Assembly (NCBI GenBank): GCA_910576895.1
Contig: CAJTJZ010000002.1
Span: 36,085 to 100,084 of the forward strand
DNA from: an uncultured Lachnospiraceae bacterium
Lineage (GTDB): Bacteria > Bacillota > Clostridia > Lachnospirales > Lachnospiraceae
Length of the DNA: 64,000 nucleotides
Reading direction: 5' to 3'
Of the stretch, positions 24,003 to 32,573 are shown piece by piece; position 1 is the first letter of the stretch, and each line of letters starts with the position of its first letter. Position numbers and translations under genes: made by a program. The notes under the pieces were generated by a model. It worked only from the letters and a program-made list of their open reading frames with translations. It was not told the DNA's origin and did no database searches.

Positions 24003-25205
24003 TTATCCTTTCAAATTATCATACCAAGGAGTACCATAAAATATTGGACTTAATGATATTTCTTTTAAGTGTTCTGGAAGAATAACTTTTCCTAAGTTTT
24101 TGCAAGCAGTAAAAGATTCCTCATCAATTGTTTTTACATTATCTCCTATGACAATACTTGTAATTTTTTCATTTCCAGAAAACGAACAAGATGCAATTCT
24201 TATCACATCTTCTGGTATGGTAATCTCTCCTTCTGCTATCTTTCCATCAATTAAAATATGATTTACAATAACAAGAGGGTTTTCTTGTTGTTTCTTTTCA
24301 AGCCAAGGTGTATTAGAAAAGGCAGAACCTACAATATCACCAATTCTAGTAACACTTTCTGGTATTGTAATATCCTTTAATTTACTACAATTATAAAAAG
24401 CTGCTCCATAAATTTCTGTTACATTTTCTGGTATTATAATTATTTCCAAACTTTTACATTCTGCAAATGCAAATTCACGAATTTGTTTTACAGTAGATGG
24501 AATTTTAATATCTTTTAAATTTATACAATTATAAAAAAGTTTATTTTCCAATATTTCTATTCCATCTGGAAGATCTATTTGTGTTAAACTACTGCAATTT
24601 TCAAAAGCACTTTCTAATATATTATTTATACTATCTGGTAAAGCAATCGTTGTTAAGGAAGAACAATCTTTAAATACACCTTTCCCAATTCGTTCTATTT
24701 TTTCTGGAAGTATAATTTGTGTTAAATTTTCACAACCATAAAAAGTCCAATCAGAAAGAGATGTAATTTTTTCTGGAATGGTAACATTTGTAAGACTACT
24801 ACAATTCCAAAAAGCTCGTCCCCCAATCGTAGTAAGTTTTTTGGGAAGACGAATATCTTGAAGGCGATTACAATTTTGAAAAGCATATGGTTTTATTTTT
24901 TTGATACTATTTGGAAGTATCACTTTTTTTAATTTTTTACAATTTTGAAAAGCTCTTGTTCCAATGGAAGTAACGCCATCTGGAATGGTAACACTTGTAA
25001 TCTTTTTATTTCCCTGAAAGGCATTATCTCCAATCGAAATAATCCCTTTTGGAAGCGTTATTGACTTTTTATTGCCAGTATAAGTAACAAGTACTTTTTT
25101 CTTTATAACAAATTTCTCTGCTGCCTTAGCTGTACTTTTTTGATATTGAAAACAAGAAAAAATAAGCAAGAAAAGAATTACTGGCAAATAATAATATTTT
25201 TTCAT
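24003..25205 (-). CDS. Secreted BspA-like leucine-rich repeat (LRR_5) protein
   Basis: Exported protein of 400 residues with a signal peptide (charged MKKYYYL, hydrophobic stretch to about 20). About a dozen LRR_5 repeats of the CxxLxxIxIPxxVxxIGxxAFxxC type follow (for example FQNCKKLKKVILP, FWNCSSLTNVTIP). Such repeats make a curved adhesion surface; Treponema/Bacteroides BspA proteins bind host proteins, but ligand here is unknown. No sortase motif or anchor is seen. Its repeats resemble the C-terminal modules of the GH2 and SGNH enzymes in this window. Confidence 0.88.
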   Translation of the reverse strand: MKKYYYLPVILFLLIFSCFQYQKSTAKAAEKFVIKKKVLVTYTGNKKSITLPKGIISIGDNAFQGNKKITSVTIPDGVTSIGTRAFQNCKKLKKVILPNSIKKIKPYAFQNCNRLQDIRLPKKLTTIGGRAFWNCSSLTNVTIPEKITSLSDWTFYGCENLTQIILPEKIERIGKGVFKDCSSLTTIALPDSINNILESAFENCSSLTQIDLPDGIEILENKLFYNCINLKDIKIPSTVKQIREFAFAECKSLEIIIIPENVTEIYGAAFYNCSKLKDITIPESVTRIGDIVGSAFSNTPWLEKKQQENPLVIVNHILIDGKIAEGEITIPEDVIRIASCSFSGNEKITSIVIGDNVKTIDEESFTACKNLGKVILPEHLKEISLSPIFYGTPWYDNLKG

Positions 25206-25373
25206 GTAATTTCCCTTTCAAAATAATAAATTCATGTAATTGCTGGCTTATTATAATACATTTCATAAAAATATACAAGTTACTATTCTTGGAAATTCAC
25301 AGTAAATACATCCCCTTTCCTATACTTTGATTGATCATCTTCTTTCGCAAAACTATTTTAATACTACAATATT

Positions 25374-26216
25374 TTAAAATTCTTTCTCTTTATATTTCCA
25401 ACGGATTCTGTCAAAAAAGGAAATTAAAACTGTTCCAACAATTCCAATTATAAAAATATATCTTGTTGTACGAAACATTGAAGAAAAATAATAAGCACTA
25501 TCTAGCATAGATAACCATGTATTCACTGACATAATATAAGCTGCACCAAATAAATAAATATTTGGTAAAATACTGCTAATAAATCCTTTTTTTATTGTTT
25601 TAAATAAAATCCATGCTAATAATAATAATTGTATTACAACTGCAATCTTTAACTGTGTGCTAATCACAATACCAAGAGAAGATGCCTCTTTTATACCAAA
25701 AGGCAGCCCGCCACTGCGAAATTTTGTTAAACTATAATGAATCAGAAAGCCAGCATAAATATCAATTAAAACAGAAAAAACTCCTACTGCAATATCCAAT
25801 TTTTCTATCTTTCTTTTTTCTGTCTGAAGTAATGTTAAGAAATAAGTACTAAGCATAGCAACTGGCAATACAAAATCATATAAATTCATTAACAATCCAG
25901 AACTATGTCTATCTGCAATTATCATTAATCCAAGAAAAATAACTGCCCATATCATACTATAAATAACAACACTTATATTTCTTATATGTCCTTTTACTTT
26001 TTTTACAGCATCTATTTCCTTTTGTTCTAATTTTTTTACTGAAAAATCTGTATTTTTTAAAAGTTCTGCTTTCTTTTTACAAAATTCACAAGATTCTAAA
26101 TGTTGTTCCACATACTGTTTTGTTCGTTTTGAGCAGATTCCATCTAAATAAGAAGGCAGCAAATCTCCAATAATATCACAATCCATAATCTCTTTTTCTA
26201 TAATTTCTTTTTCCAT
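25374..26216 (-). CDS. Membrane anti-sigma factor (zinc-finger HC2 type)
   Basis: Protein of 280 residues. The N-terminal cytoplasmic region carries the ZAS-type HxxxCxxC motif (HLESCEFC, about 39-46) preceded by LLPSYLDGICS, the sigma-binding anti-sigma domain. About six hydrophobic membrane segments follow. It lies 60 bases downstream of the ECF sigma gene, the normal sigma/anti-sigma order. The signal and output regulon are not evident. A second in-frame ATG (codon 11) is an alternative start. Confidence 0.85.
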   Translation of the reverse strand: MEKEIIEKEIMDCDIIGDLLPSYLDGICSKRTKQYVEQHLESCEFCKKKAELLKNTDFSVKKLEQKEIDAVKKVKGHIRNISVVIYSMIWAVIFLGLMIIADRHSSGLLMNLYDFVLPVAMLSTYFLTLLQTEKRKIEKLDIAVGVFSVLIDIYAGFLIHYSLTKFRSGGLPFGIKEASSLGIVISTQLKIAVVIQLLLLAWILFKTIKKGFISSILPNIYLFGAAYIMSVNTWLSMLDSAYYFSSMFRTTRYIFIIGIVGTVLISFFDRIRWKYKEKEF

Positions 26217-26276
26217 AATTATTTCACCGTCCTTTTCTAATCATCAAAATGTTTCATTAATTAAAAGAATTAAAAA

Positions 26277-26747
26277 TTATTCCTTTCTTCCTTTTAATAA
26301 AACTTCCTTTGCCCTATAAAAAGTTACTCTTGCCCAATTTTCACTCTTTCCCATAATTTCTCCAATTTCCTTATAAGATAAATCTCCCAATGCTCTTAAA
26401 TACATCACCTCCCGCATTTGTTCTGGCAGATTATGAAGATCACGCAGTACATCGACTAATTCAATACGATTTAAAATCTGTTGTTCCATATTATTTTCTG
26501 TAGGAAGCTTATCATCGATTGGAATAAGCTCCTGTTTTCCATGTTTATTCCAATATTGATATAAAAGATGTTTTGCAATCTGACAAAGCCAAGTTGAAAT
26601 CTTACAGCTTCCATTAAAACGCTCCAAAGACTTATATGCCTGCAAAAAAGTTTCCTGCACTAAATCCTCCGTCAACTGTTCATCTTTACATATAGAATAT
26701 AAATAATGAAATACAATCTTTGCATTTTCCTTATAAAGTTCATCCAT
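26277..26747 (-). CDS. ECF-type RNA polymerase sigma-70 factor
   Basis: Group IV sigma factor of 156 residues. Region 2 contains LTEDLVQETFLQAYKSLERF and STWLCQIAKHLLY; region 4 contains LPEQMREVMYLRALGDLSYKEIGEIMGKSE, a helix-turn-helix. The start is ATG 26747, six bases after AGGAGG; the longer frame from 26765 encodes that site. It is upstream of and presumably controlled by the membrane anti-sigma factor. Confidence 0.9.
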   Translation of the reverse strand: MDELYKENAKIVFHYLYSICKDEQLTEDLVQETFLQAYKSLERFNGSCKISTWLCQIAKHLLYQYWNKHGKQELIPIDDKLPTENNMEQQILNRIELVDVLRDLHNLPEQMREVMYLRALGDLSYKEIGEIMGKSENWARVTFYRAKEVLLKGRKE

Positions 26748-26857
26748 TCCCTGCCTCCTTTCCATCTTCCTTACTTATATATCCACTTTTTCGGAATTTC
26801 GTTACAAAGAATTTATAAAAAATATATCATTACAAAAAATAATAATAAAGAAAGTTA

Positions 26858-26901
26858 AAAAAACTGCTCATAAAAACTCCTTTTCTTATGAACAGTTTTT
26901 T
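26858..26901. terminator. Bidirectional terminator
   Basis: Imperfect inverted repeat of AAAAACTG-TCATAA (26858-26873) with TTATGA-CAGTTTTTT (26886-26901), T-tracts on both strands. It ends the ABC exporter transcript running leftward. Confidence 0.75.
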
Positions 26902-26963
26902 ATTATAATTATTTTTTTATCTATGTTATCTATACTTTCATTTACACTTTCTTATATAATCTT

Positions 26964-28835
26964 CTATTTTGCCTCCATTTGATAATATTGTGCCTGTGCC
27001 TGCCACATTTCATAATATTTTCCTTTTGTATCCTTTACAAGCTCCTTGTGATTTCCAAACTGTACTAATTCCCCTTTATGGAATACAGCAATTTTTTCGC
27101 AAAAACGACAGGAAGATAATCTATGAGAAATATAAATGGCCGTTTTTGTACCAATAATTTTATCAAAATTTGTATAAATCTCATATTCGGAAAGAGGATC
27201 TAATGCTGCGGTTGGTTCATCTAAAAGAATAAAAGGTGCTTCTTTATAAACAGCTCTTGCTATCGCAATCTTTTGTTCTTCTCCTCCTGATATTTCCAAG
27301 CCATCTTCATCATAATCTTTATATAAATAAGAATCAATGCCATATTTTAGTTCCTTTAATCTTTCGGAAAAGCCAGCTCCTATAAGACAGTTTTTTACCT
27401 CTTGTATATCATACTGTTTTGATACTGCTACATTTTCTGCAAGTTTAAATGGAAATAATTTAAAGTCCTGAAATACAATAGAAAATAATCTATTATATTC
27501 TTCTTGTTTAAATTTCCGAATATCTACATTATTTAATAAAATTTCTCCCTCTTGTGGATCATACAATCTGCATAAAAGCTTAATCATAGTTGTTTTTCCC
27601 GATCCATTCATTCCAACAATCGCAAGTTTCTCTCCTATTTTTAATTTCATAGAAAAATTTTTTAATGCATATTGCTCTGTTCCGGGATAACGAAAAGAAA
27701 CATTATGAAATTCAATCTGATATTGATTATCACTTCGCTTTTCTACTGGCAATTTCCCTGCATACATTTCATTTTCCAATGCAAGAAATTCAAAGGTACT
27801 AATATGCCTTCGAGCTGTTACTGCAAGATCTTCTAAGCTTCCAATTAAACTTACAATAGCACTCATTAAATTTTTTAAACATCCCGCAAATTTTACAACA
27901 TTTCCAAGACTTACTGTTCCAAGTAATGCAAGCACTGCTATGGTAAGATAAGCTCCTCCCTCTAAAATTCCTTGAACACTACTATAACAAAATGCCGCAC
28001 CTGCCAGACCAACTGCTCCACTCCAAATAGATTTCCGAAATTTTTTATAAAATAAAACATCTACTGTCCAACGTTTCATTAAATCATAGCCTTCATAAAT
28101 TCTAATATCTTTTCCATTTTTATAGTTAAATCCATCTCCTCGTGCAAATTCCCAGCAGCAACAAAACATTTCTTCTTTTTCTTCCTCTTTTATTGTTGTA
28201 TATAAAAATTTTTCATGAATCTTAACAAAATAAGCTCGCCCTTTCATACCAATAATAGCAAGCAAAATTATAATCAAGAGAATCAGCCCTGCCTGCCATT
28301 GATTTGAAACGACAATCTGCGTAAATACTGGCATTCCAACAAAAACAGCAAATAAAATATTCAGTATTTGATATAAGATATGATTAAACTGCCAAAATAC
28401 AGAATTTAATCCAGCTCCCCAATTCATATCCCGATCAATTTTTGTCTGAATGTCCCTTACCTCTGGACTATTAATTCTTGAAAAATCCAGAATCAGCATT
28501 TTTTCTTGTGTCATACTAGTATAAATCCAATACATTCTTTCTCTCTCTACTTCCAAATGATTCCAAATAGTGCTTGCAATAAAACTTAAGATAAAAATTC
28601 CAACTGTAACCGCTACTGTAACTATCATAATTTCCTGATATCCCTTTATTGTAAAAGAATCTAAAATATAAGCAGATAATATAAGTCCCAAATAAGGAAT
28701 ACCAACATTAATCATATGTACAATACTTGCCAGAAAAAAATAAGCATGATTCATCTGATAAATCACATTTAAAATCTTTTTGATATTTTTTATATGTTCC
28801 CTAATGGGAAGTTTTTTTGTTAAATCTGATTCCAT
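26964..28835 (-). CDS. ABC exporter half-transporter (membrane + ATPase), partner B
   Basis: Type IV ABC exporter subunit of 623 residues: six N-terminal membrane segments, then an ATPase domain with Walker A GMNGSGKTT, signature ISGGEEQK, Walker B FILLDEPTA, D-loop ALDP and H-loop ISHR. The signature differs from the canonical LSGGQ at two places, whereas its upstream partner has LSGGQQQ, a typical heterodimer asymmetry. It follows partner A by 33 bases. Substrate (peptide, lipid or drug) is unknown; the LytTR system upstream hints at a peptide. Confidence 0.9.
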   Translation of the reverse strand: MESDLTKKLPIREHIKNIKKILNVIYQMNHAYFFLASIVHMINVGIPYLGLILSAYILDSFTIKGYQEIMIVTVAVTVGIFILSFIASTIWNHLEVERERMYWIYTSMTQEKMLILDFSRINSPEVRDIQTKIDRDMNWGAGLNSVFWQFNHILYQILNILFAVFVGMPVFTQIVVSNQWQAGLILLIIILLAIIGMKGRAYFVKIHEKFLYTTIKEEEKEEMFCCCWEFARGDGFNYKNGKDIRIYEGYDLMKRWTVDVLFYKKFRKSIWSGAVGLAGAAFCYSSVQGILEGGAYLTIAVLALLGTVSLGNVVKFAGCLKNLMSAIVSLIGSLEDLAVTARRHISTFEFLALENEMYAGKLPVEKRSDNQYQIEFHNVSFRYPGTEQYALKNFSMKLKIGEKLAIVGMNGSGKTTMIKLLCRLYDPQEGEILLNNVDIRKFKQEEYNRLFSIVFQDFKLFPFKLAENVAVSKQYDIQEVKNCLIGAGFSERLKELKYGIDSYLYKDYDEDGLEISGGEEQKIAIARAVYKEAPFILLDEPTAALDPLSEYEIYTNFDKIIGTKTAIYISHRLSSCRFCEKIAVFHKGELVQFGNHKELVKDTKGKYYEMWQAQAQYYQMEAK

Positions 28836-28868
28836 AAGCTTCCTCCTAACAAATTAATTACTTCACTT

Positions 28869-30767
28869 TCATTTTCTTTCCTGTTCTTTTTCATAATAAC
28901 TACTTTGTACTCGAAACATTTCTGCATATGCTCCATTTTTTTTCATTAATTCCTCATGTGTTCCCATTTCTATAATATTTCCATCTTCTATCATAATAAT
29001 CCTATCTGAAAATCTTGTACTTGCAAGGCGATGTGAAATAAAAATCGCTGTTTTTTCTTTACTGTATTGACGATAGCTTTGATAAATTTCACTCTCTGCA
29101 ATGGGATCAAGAGCCGCCGTTGGTTCATCTAATACAAGAAGCGGAGCATCTTTATATAACGCTCTTGCTAATAAAAATCGCTGCTGCTGCCCTCCTGATA
29201 ATTCAATACCTTTTTCCATTATCTGCCTTCCCATATAAGTTTTTAATCCAATCTTCTTTTCTTCAAAAACTGTTTTTAATCCTGCACGTTCTATGGCATA
29301 CCATGCACGTTTCTCATCTACATTTTCTATACGAGATAATGCAAGATTTTCTCCTACTGTAAATGGAAAAATTAATTTTTCCTGAAATACTACGGAAAAC
29401 AATTCATAAAGTTCTCTTTTTGGAAACTTTCTGCGATCAATTCCATTGAATAAAATTCTGCCGCTATCTGGCTCATACATACCACATAACAGTTTTACAA
29501 GTGTTGTCTTTCCTGCCCCATTGACTCCAACTAATGCAATATTTTCTCCTGCATAAATGGTTAAATTTAGATTCTGAAATATCATTTTTTCGCTATTATT
29601 TTCTACCGTTTTTTTCTTTTTTTCTAATGCTTCATCAGAAACTTCTTCTACATCCCGATAGGAAAAGCTTACATTTTCAAATTCAATTTTTATTGGCATG
29701 GTTAATTCCTCTTTATGCCTAGTTCCACTTTCCCTGTCTTCCTCTGGAAGTTCCAGATATGCTCTAATATAATCAGTAGAATTTGCTGCTGCCCGAAGCT
29801 GCGACAAATAATTCATAATCCCCATAACAAAACCTGAAAATCCTGTAATTGCTCCAAAATATAAAACAAATTCACTTACACGAATGCTTCCATAGACTGC
29901 CTGATAAACTAGAAAACTATATGCTCCTAAATCTCGAATCAGTGCCAGAGTAAATCCTACTTTTTCATAAAACGATCGTTTTTTAGAAAACTTTCTCTCT
30001 ACTAAAACAATATCAGAAACTGCTTGATCTCTTAATGCTGTCAGCCAAGGATGCATACCAAAAATACGAATATCCTTTGCTGCAACAATATTTCCCATAG
30101 ATTCTACAACAGACCAATATTTTCTATTTACACTAGCTCTTTCCTCTCGTAGACTTTCTTCATAATGAATATGACACATATTAAAAAAATAACTAAGCAA
30201 CGACAATCCAATTAATGCAGATAACATCATAGGACTTAACACTGTAATTACAGCAGAATAAAGCAGGAAACAAAAAATAGAGGTCATCATTCCTACAATT
30301 CCTGTTACCATAAGAGAAGGAGCAGAAGAATCTCCCATACGAATGGCATCATATGCTTTCCAATAAAGCTTTTGCATTTCTCCTGCCTCCGTATATCCAT
30401 ACTTTATCCGAAGGCTCTTTAAAAATAATAACCCTAATAAATTGGTACGCTGTGTATTATAAAAATGATACTTTCCATCGGATACAAAAGAATGCATACC
30501 ATAAACTATTATCATAAGAACAGTAAAACTTCCTAAAAAGAAAATCATTTCTTTTATCCCTGCATGACTTATAATAAGATCAATAGTAATCTTTGGCAGA
30601 TAAATAGAAAAAACAGGAAATATTGTTCCTAAAATAATTTCCACTACACAACATACTAATACAAGCGGTTCATATTTTTTATAAAAATTCACAAAAAATA
30701 AAATATCACTTATAATAGAATACTTCTTTGGTATAAATTCTTGTTTTTCTTTTTCTTGTTGTTCCAT
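28869..30767 (-). CDS. ABC exporter half-transporter (membrane + ATPase), partner A
   Basis: Half-transporter of 632 residues with six membrane segments and a canonical ATPase domain (GVNGAGKTT, LSGGQQQR, LLVLDEPTAALDP, ISHR). The start is ATG 30767, ten bases from AAGGAGG; the ATG at 30776 is too close to that site. It is the first gene of the exporter pair, downstream of a LytTR regulator/GHKL kinase and of a hairpin with LytTR-like half-sites, so regulated expression is likely. Confidence 0.9.
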   Translation of the reverse strand: MEQQEKEKQEFIPKKYSIISDILFFVNFYKKYEPLVLVCCVVEIILGTIFPVFSIYLPKITIDLIISHAGIKEMIFFLGSFTVLMIIVYGMHSFVSDGKYHFYNTQRTNLLGLLFLKSLRIKYGYTEAGEMQKLYWKAYDAIRMGDSSAPSLMVTGIVGMMTSIFCFLLYSAVITVLSPMMLSALIGLSLLSYFFNMCHIHYEESLREERASVNRKYWSVVESMGNIVAAKDIRIFGMHPWLTALRDQAVSDIVLVERKFSKKRSFYEKVGFTLALIRDLGAYSFLVYQAVYGSIRVSEFVLYFGAITGFSGFVMGIMNYLSQLRAAANSTDYIRAYLELPEEDRESGTRHKEELTMPIKIEFENVSFSYRDVEEVSDEALEKKKKTVENNSEKMIFQNLNLTIYAGENIALVGVNGAGKTTLVKLLCGMYEPDSGRILFNGIDRRKFPKRELYELFSVVFQEKLIFPFTVGENLALSRIENVDEKRAWYAIERAGLKTVFEEKKIGLKTYMGRQIMEKGIELSGGQQQRFLLARALYKDAPLLVLDEPTAALDPIAESEIYQSYRQYSKEKTAIFISHRLASTRFSDRIIMIEDGNIIEMGTHEELMKKNGAYAEMFRVQSSYYEKEQERK

Positions 30768-30821
30768 TTTAAACATTCCTCCTTTTTCTTTATCTTATCA
30801 TACCTTTGCCATAAAAATAAA

Positions 30822-30859
30822 AATTCATGCACGAACGGCAAAATTTGTGCATGAATTGT
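30822..30859 (-). promoter_or_regulatory. Inverted repeat with LytTR-like direct half-sites before the ABC exporter
   Basis: Perfect 11-bp inverted repeat AATTCATGCAC (30822-30832) and GTGCATGAATT (30847-30857). On the minus strand the overlapping 9-mers ACAATTCAT (30859-30851) and GCCGTTCGT (30839-30831), 11 bases apart, each match the LytTR/AgrA-type consensus at eight of nine positions. The hairpin is followed by T-rich sequence, so it could also attenuate read-through from the kinase gene. Confidence 0.5.
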
Positions 30860-30928
30860 CATTTTATAAAATTAACATAATTATAAGCCTAAATCCTATA
30901 ATATTCACAAGCGAAAAGTTTTTACTTC

Positions 30929-31660
30929 TTATAGGGGCAGCATAATTTCCGTAGCAAATACATTTTCTTCGTCCTGTCGTTCTAAATATCCATGATATTT
31001 TTCCACCACTTTATCAATTCTCATCAAACCAAATCCATGATAAATACCATCTTTTGTAGATTCATATCCTTTGCCCTTACGCTTCCTTCTCCCCACAGAA
31101 GAATTCATAATATATAAGTATAACTGTCCTTTTAAAATATCAATATAAATACGAATAAATCTCTGTTGTTCCTCTTCAATTCCCATACAGGCTTCCATTG
31201 CATTATCCATCAAATTTCCAATAATCAAACTTAATTCTACTTCTGATACAGATACTTTTAATTCCTTTGGCACAATGGCTTTTGCATCTACTGCAATATG
31301 CCTTGCCTTTGCCAGTGAAATTTTACTATTTAAAATCGCATCTATCATTACATTTCCTGTTTTAATTACAGTGTCTACCGTTGTTAAATCTGTATCCAGC
31401 TCATTCAAATAATCTTCAAGTTCTGTAAAATTTCCCATTGCAAGATAAGCCTTCATTGTTTGAATATGATTATGATAATCATGTCTCCAGCCTCTTGTTT
31501 GGCGATACATATTTTGCACTTCCTCACAATGTCGTTCCATTAAATCACTTTGATAACGCAATGTATTTCTATCTACTAAATTTGCAAGATAATTGCGAAA
31601 AAAAAATATCATGATTACGATAAATATTATGATAAATCCTATTATAATTGCTAATTTCAT
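30929..31660 (-). CDS. GHKL sensor histidine kinase, minimal form
   Basis: Kinase of the AgrC/VirS-like HPK10 group, 243 residues. It has a single N-terminal membrane segment (about 3-22), then the phosphoacceptor region WRHDYHNHI, the N-box NLMDNAMEA and G-box GFGLMRID. The multi-span peptide-sensing domain normally found in AgrC-type kinases is absent, so it cannot be a classical pheromone receptor alone; it may sense via the exporter. It follows the LytTR regulator gene by 49 bases. Confidence 0.88.
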   Translation of the reverse strand: MKLAIIIGFIIIFIVIMIFFFRNYLANLVDRNTLRYQSDLMERHCEEVQNMYRQTRGWRHDYHNHIQTMKAYLAMGNFTELEDYLNELDTDLTTVDTVIKTGNVMIDAILNSKISLAKARHIAVDAKAIVPKELKVSVSEVELSLIIGNLMDNAMEACMGIEEEQQRFIRIYIDILKGQLYLYIMNSSVGRRKRKGKGYESTKDGIYHGFGLMRIDKVVEKYHGYLERQDEENVFATEIMLPL

Positions 31661-31709
31661 AAATGACTAACATCCTTTTTTAAAATATTCATTATAATTT
31701 ACTTACTAG

Positions 31710-32450
31710 TTACATTTTCCTAAAATACTTAATAAATGCCTGATTTACTTCCCCATACATTCTACGACTTACAGGAATATGACTTCCATCATCAAAATAA
31801 ATTTCTTTTTTATCAATTTGATGAATCGCTTCAATTCTGCAAAGATAAGAACGATGACAGGGAATAAAATGATACTCCGCTAATATATTTTTTAATTCAG
31901 AAATACTTTCTGTTACTGTAATTTCCTCTTTTTTTTCTATTTCCTGATAATATCCCTTTTCTGTTGCTGCCATTCCAAGAATACAGCCATGCCCTCTTGC
32001 CTCTACATAATTAATCTTTTCTATATCTACTTTCCATAACTCTCCCATATGATGTAAAAGAATAAATTGCTTCTCTTTTTTTCGTTCTTTTACTCTATCC
32101 ATACATTGTTCTACTTTTTTTCTACTAATTGGTTTTAAAAGATAATGCATTGCTTCTACTTCATAACCTTCTTCCATAAAGTCGGCAATTCCGGTTGTAA
32201 AAATAATCACAATATTTTTATCCTTCTTTCTAATATATTTTGCAAGTTCCATACCATTCATTTCTTTCATTTGAATATCAATAAATAATATTTCAAAATC
32301 AACAACTTCTTCCCAATGAAATAGAAAGCTTTCCGCATTTGGAAAACTCTCTATTTCCACAACTACTTTTTTTTGTATTCCCCATGACTGAATATAGCCC
32401 ATAAGCAATTCCATATGCAGTTGTTCATCTTCAATAATTGCTATTTTCAT
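31710..32450 (-). CDS. LytTR-family response regulator
   Basis: Response regulator of 246 residues: receiver domain with the acidic pocket IIEDEQ, phosphoacceptor Asp in LFIDIQMKEMNGMEL and the conserved Lys in LLKPI; then a LytTR DNA-binding domain (about 140-240) with YVEARGHG and the CHRSYLCR segment. First gene of the regulator-kinase-exporter unit. The likely target is the promoter region of the exporter (30822-30859). Confidence 0.92.
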   Translation of the reverse strand: MKIAIIEDEQLHMELLMGYIQSWGIQKKVVVEIESFPNAESFLFHWEEVVDFEILFIDIQMKEMNGMELAKYIRKKDKNIVIIFTTGIADFMEEGYEVEAMHYLLKPISRKKVEQCMDRVKERKKEKQFILLHHMGELWKVDIEKINYVEARGHGCILGMAATEKGYYQEIEKKEEITVTESISELKNILAEYHFIPCHRSYLCRIEAIHQIDKKEIYFDDGSHIPVSRRMYGEVNQAFIKYFRKM

Positions 32451-32474
32451 ATGTTTTCTTCATCCTAACTTTTA

Positions 32475-32499
32475 GGCAGCATCAAATAACAATGCTGCC
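32475..32499. terminator. Hairpin between the M13 peptidase and LytTR genes
   Basis: Perfect inverted repeat GGCAGCAT (32475-32482) and ATGCTGCC (32492-32499), GC-rich for this genome. The flanking T-tracts are short, so terminator strength is uncertain. Confidence 0.6.
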
Positions 32500-32573
32500 T
32501 GTTTTACAAACTCTATAACCCTATCATCTTGTAATCTTATAACAGTATAACTTTACAATAAACAAAATTTCTA

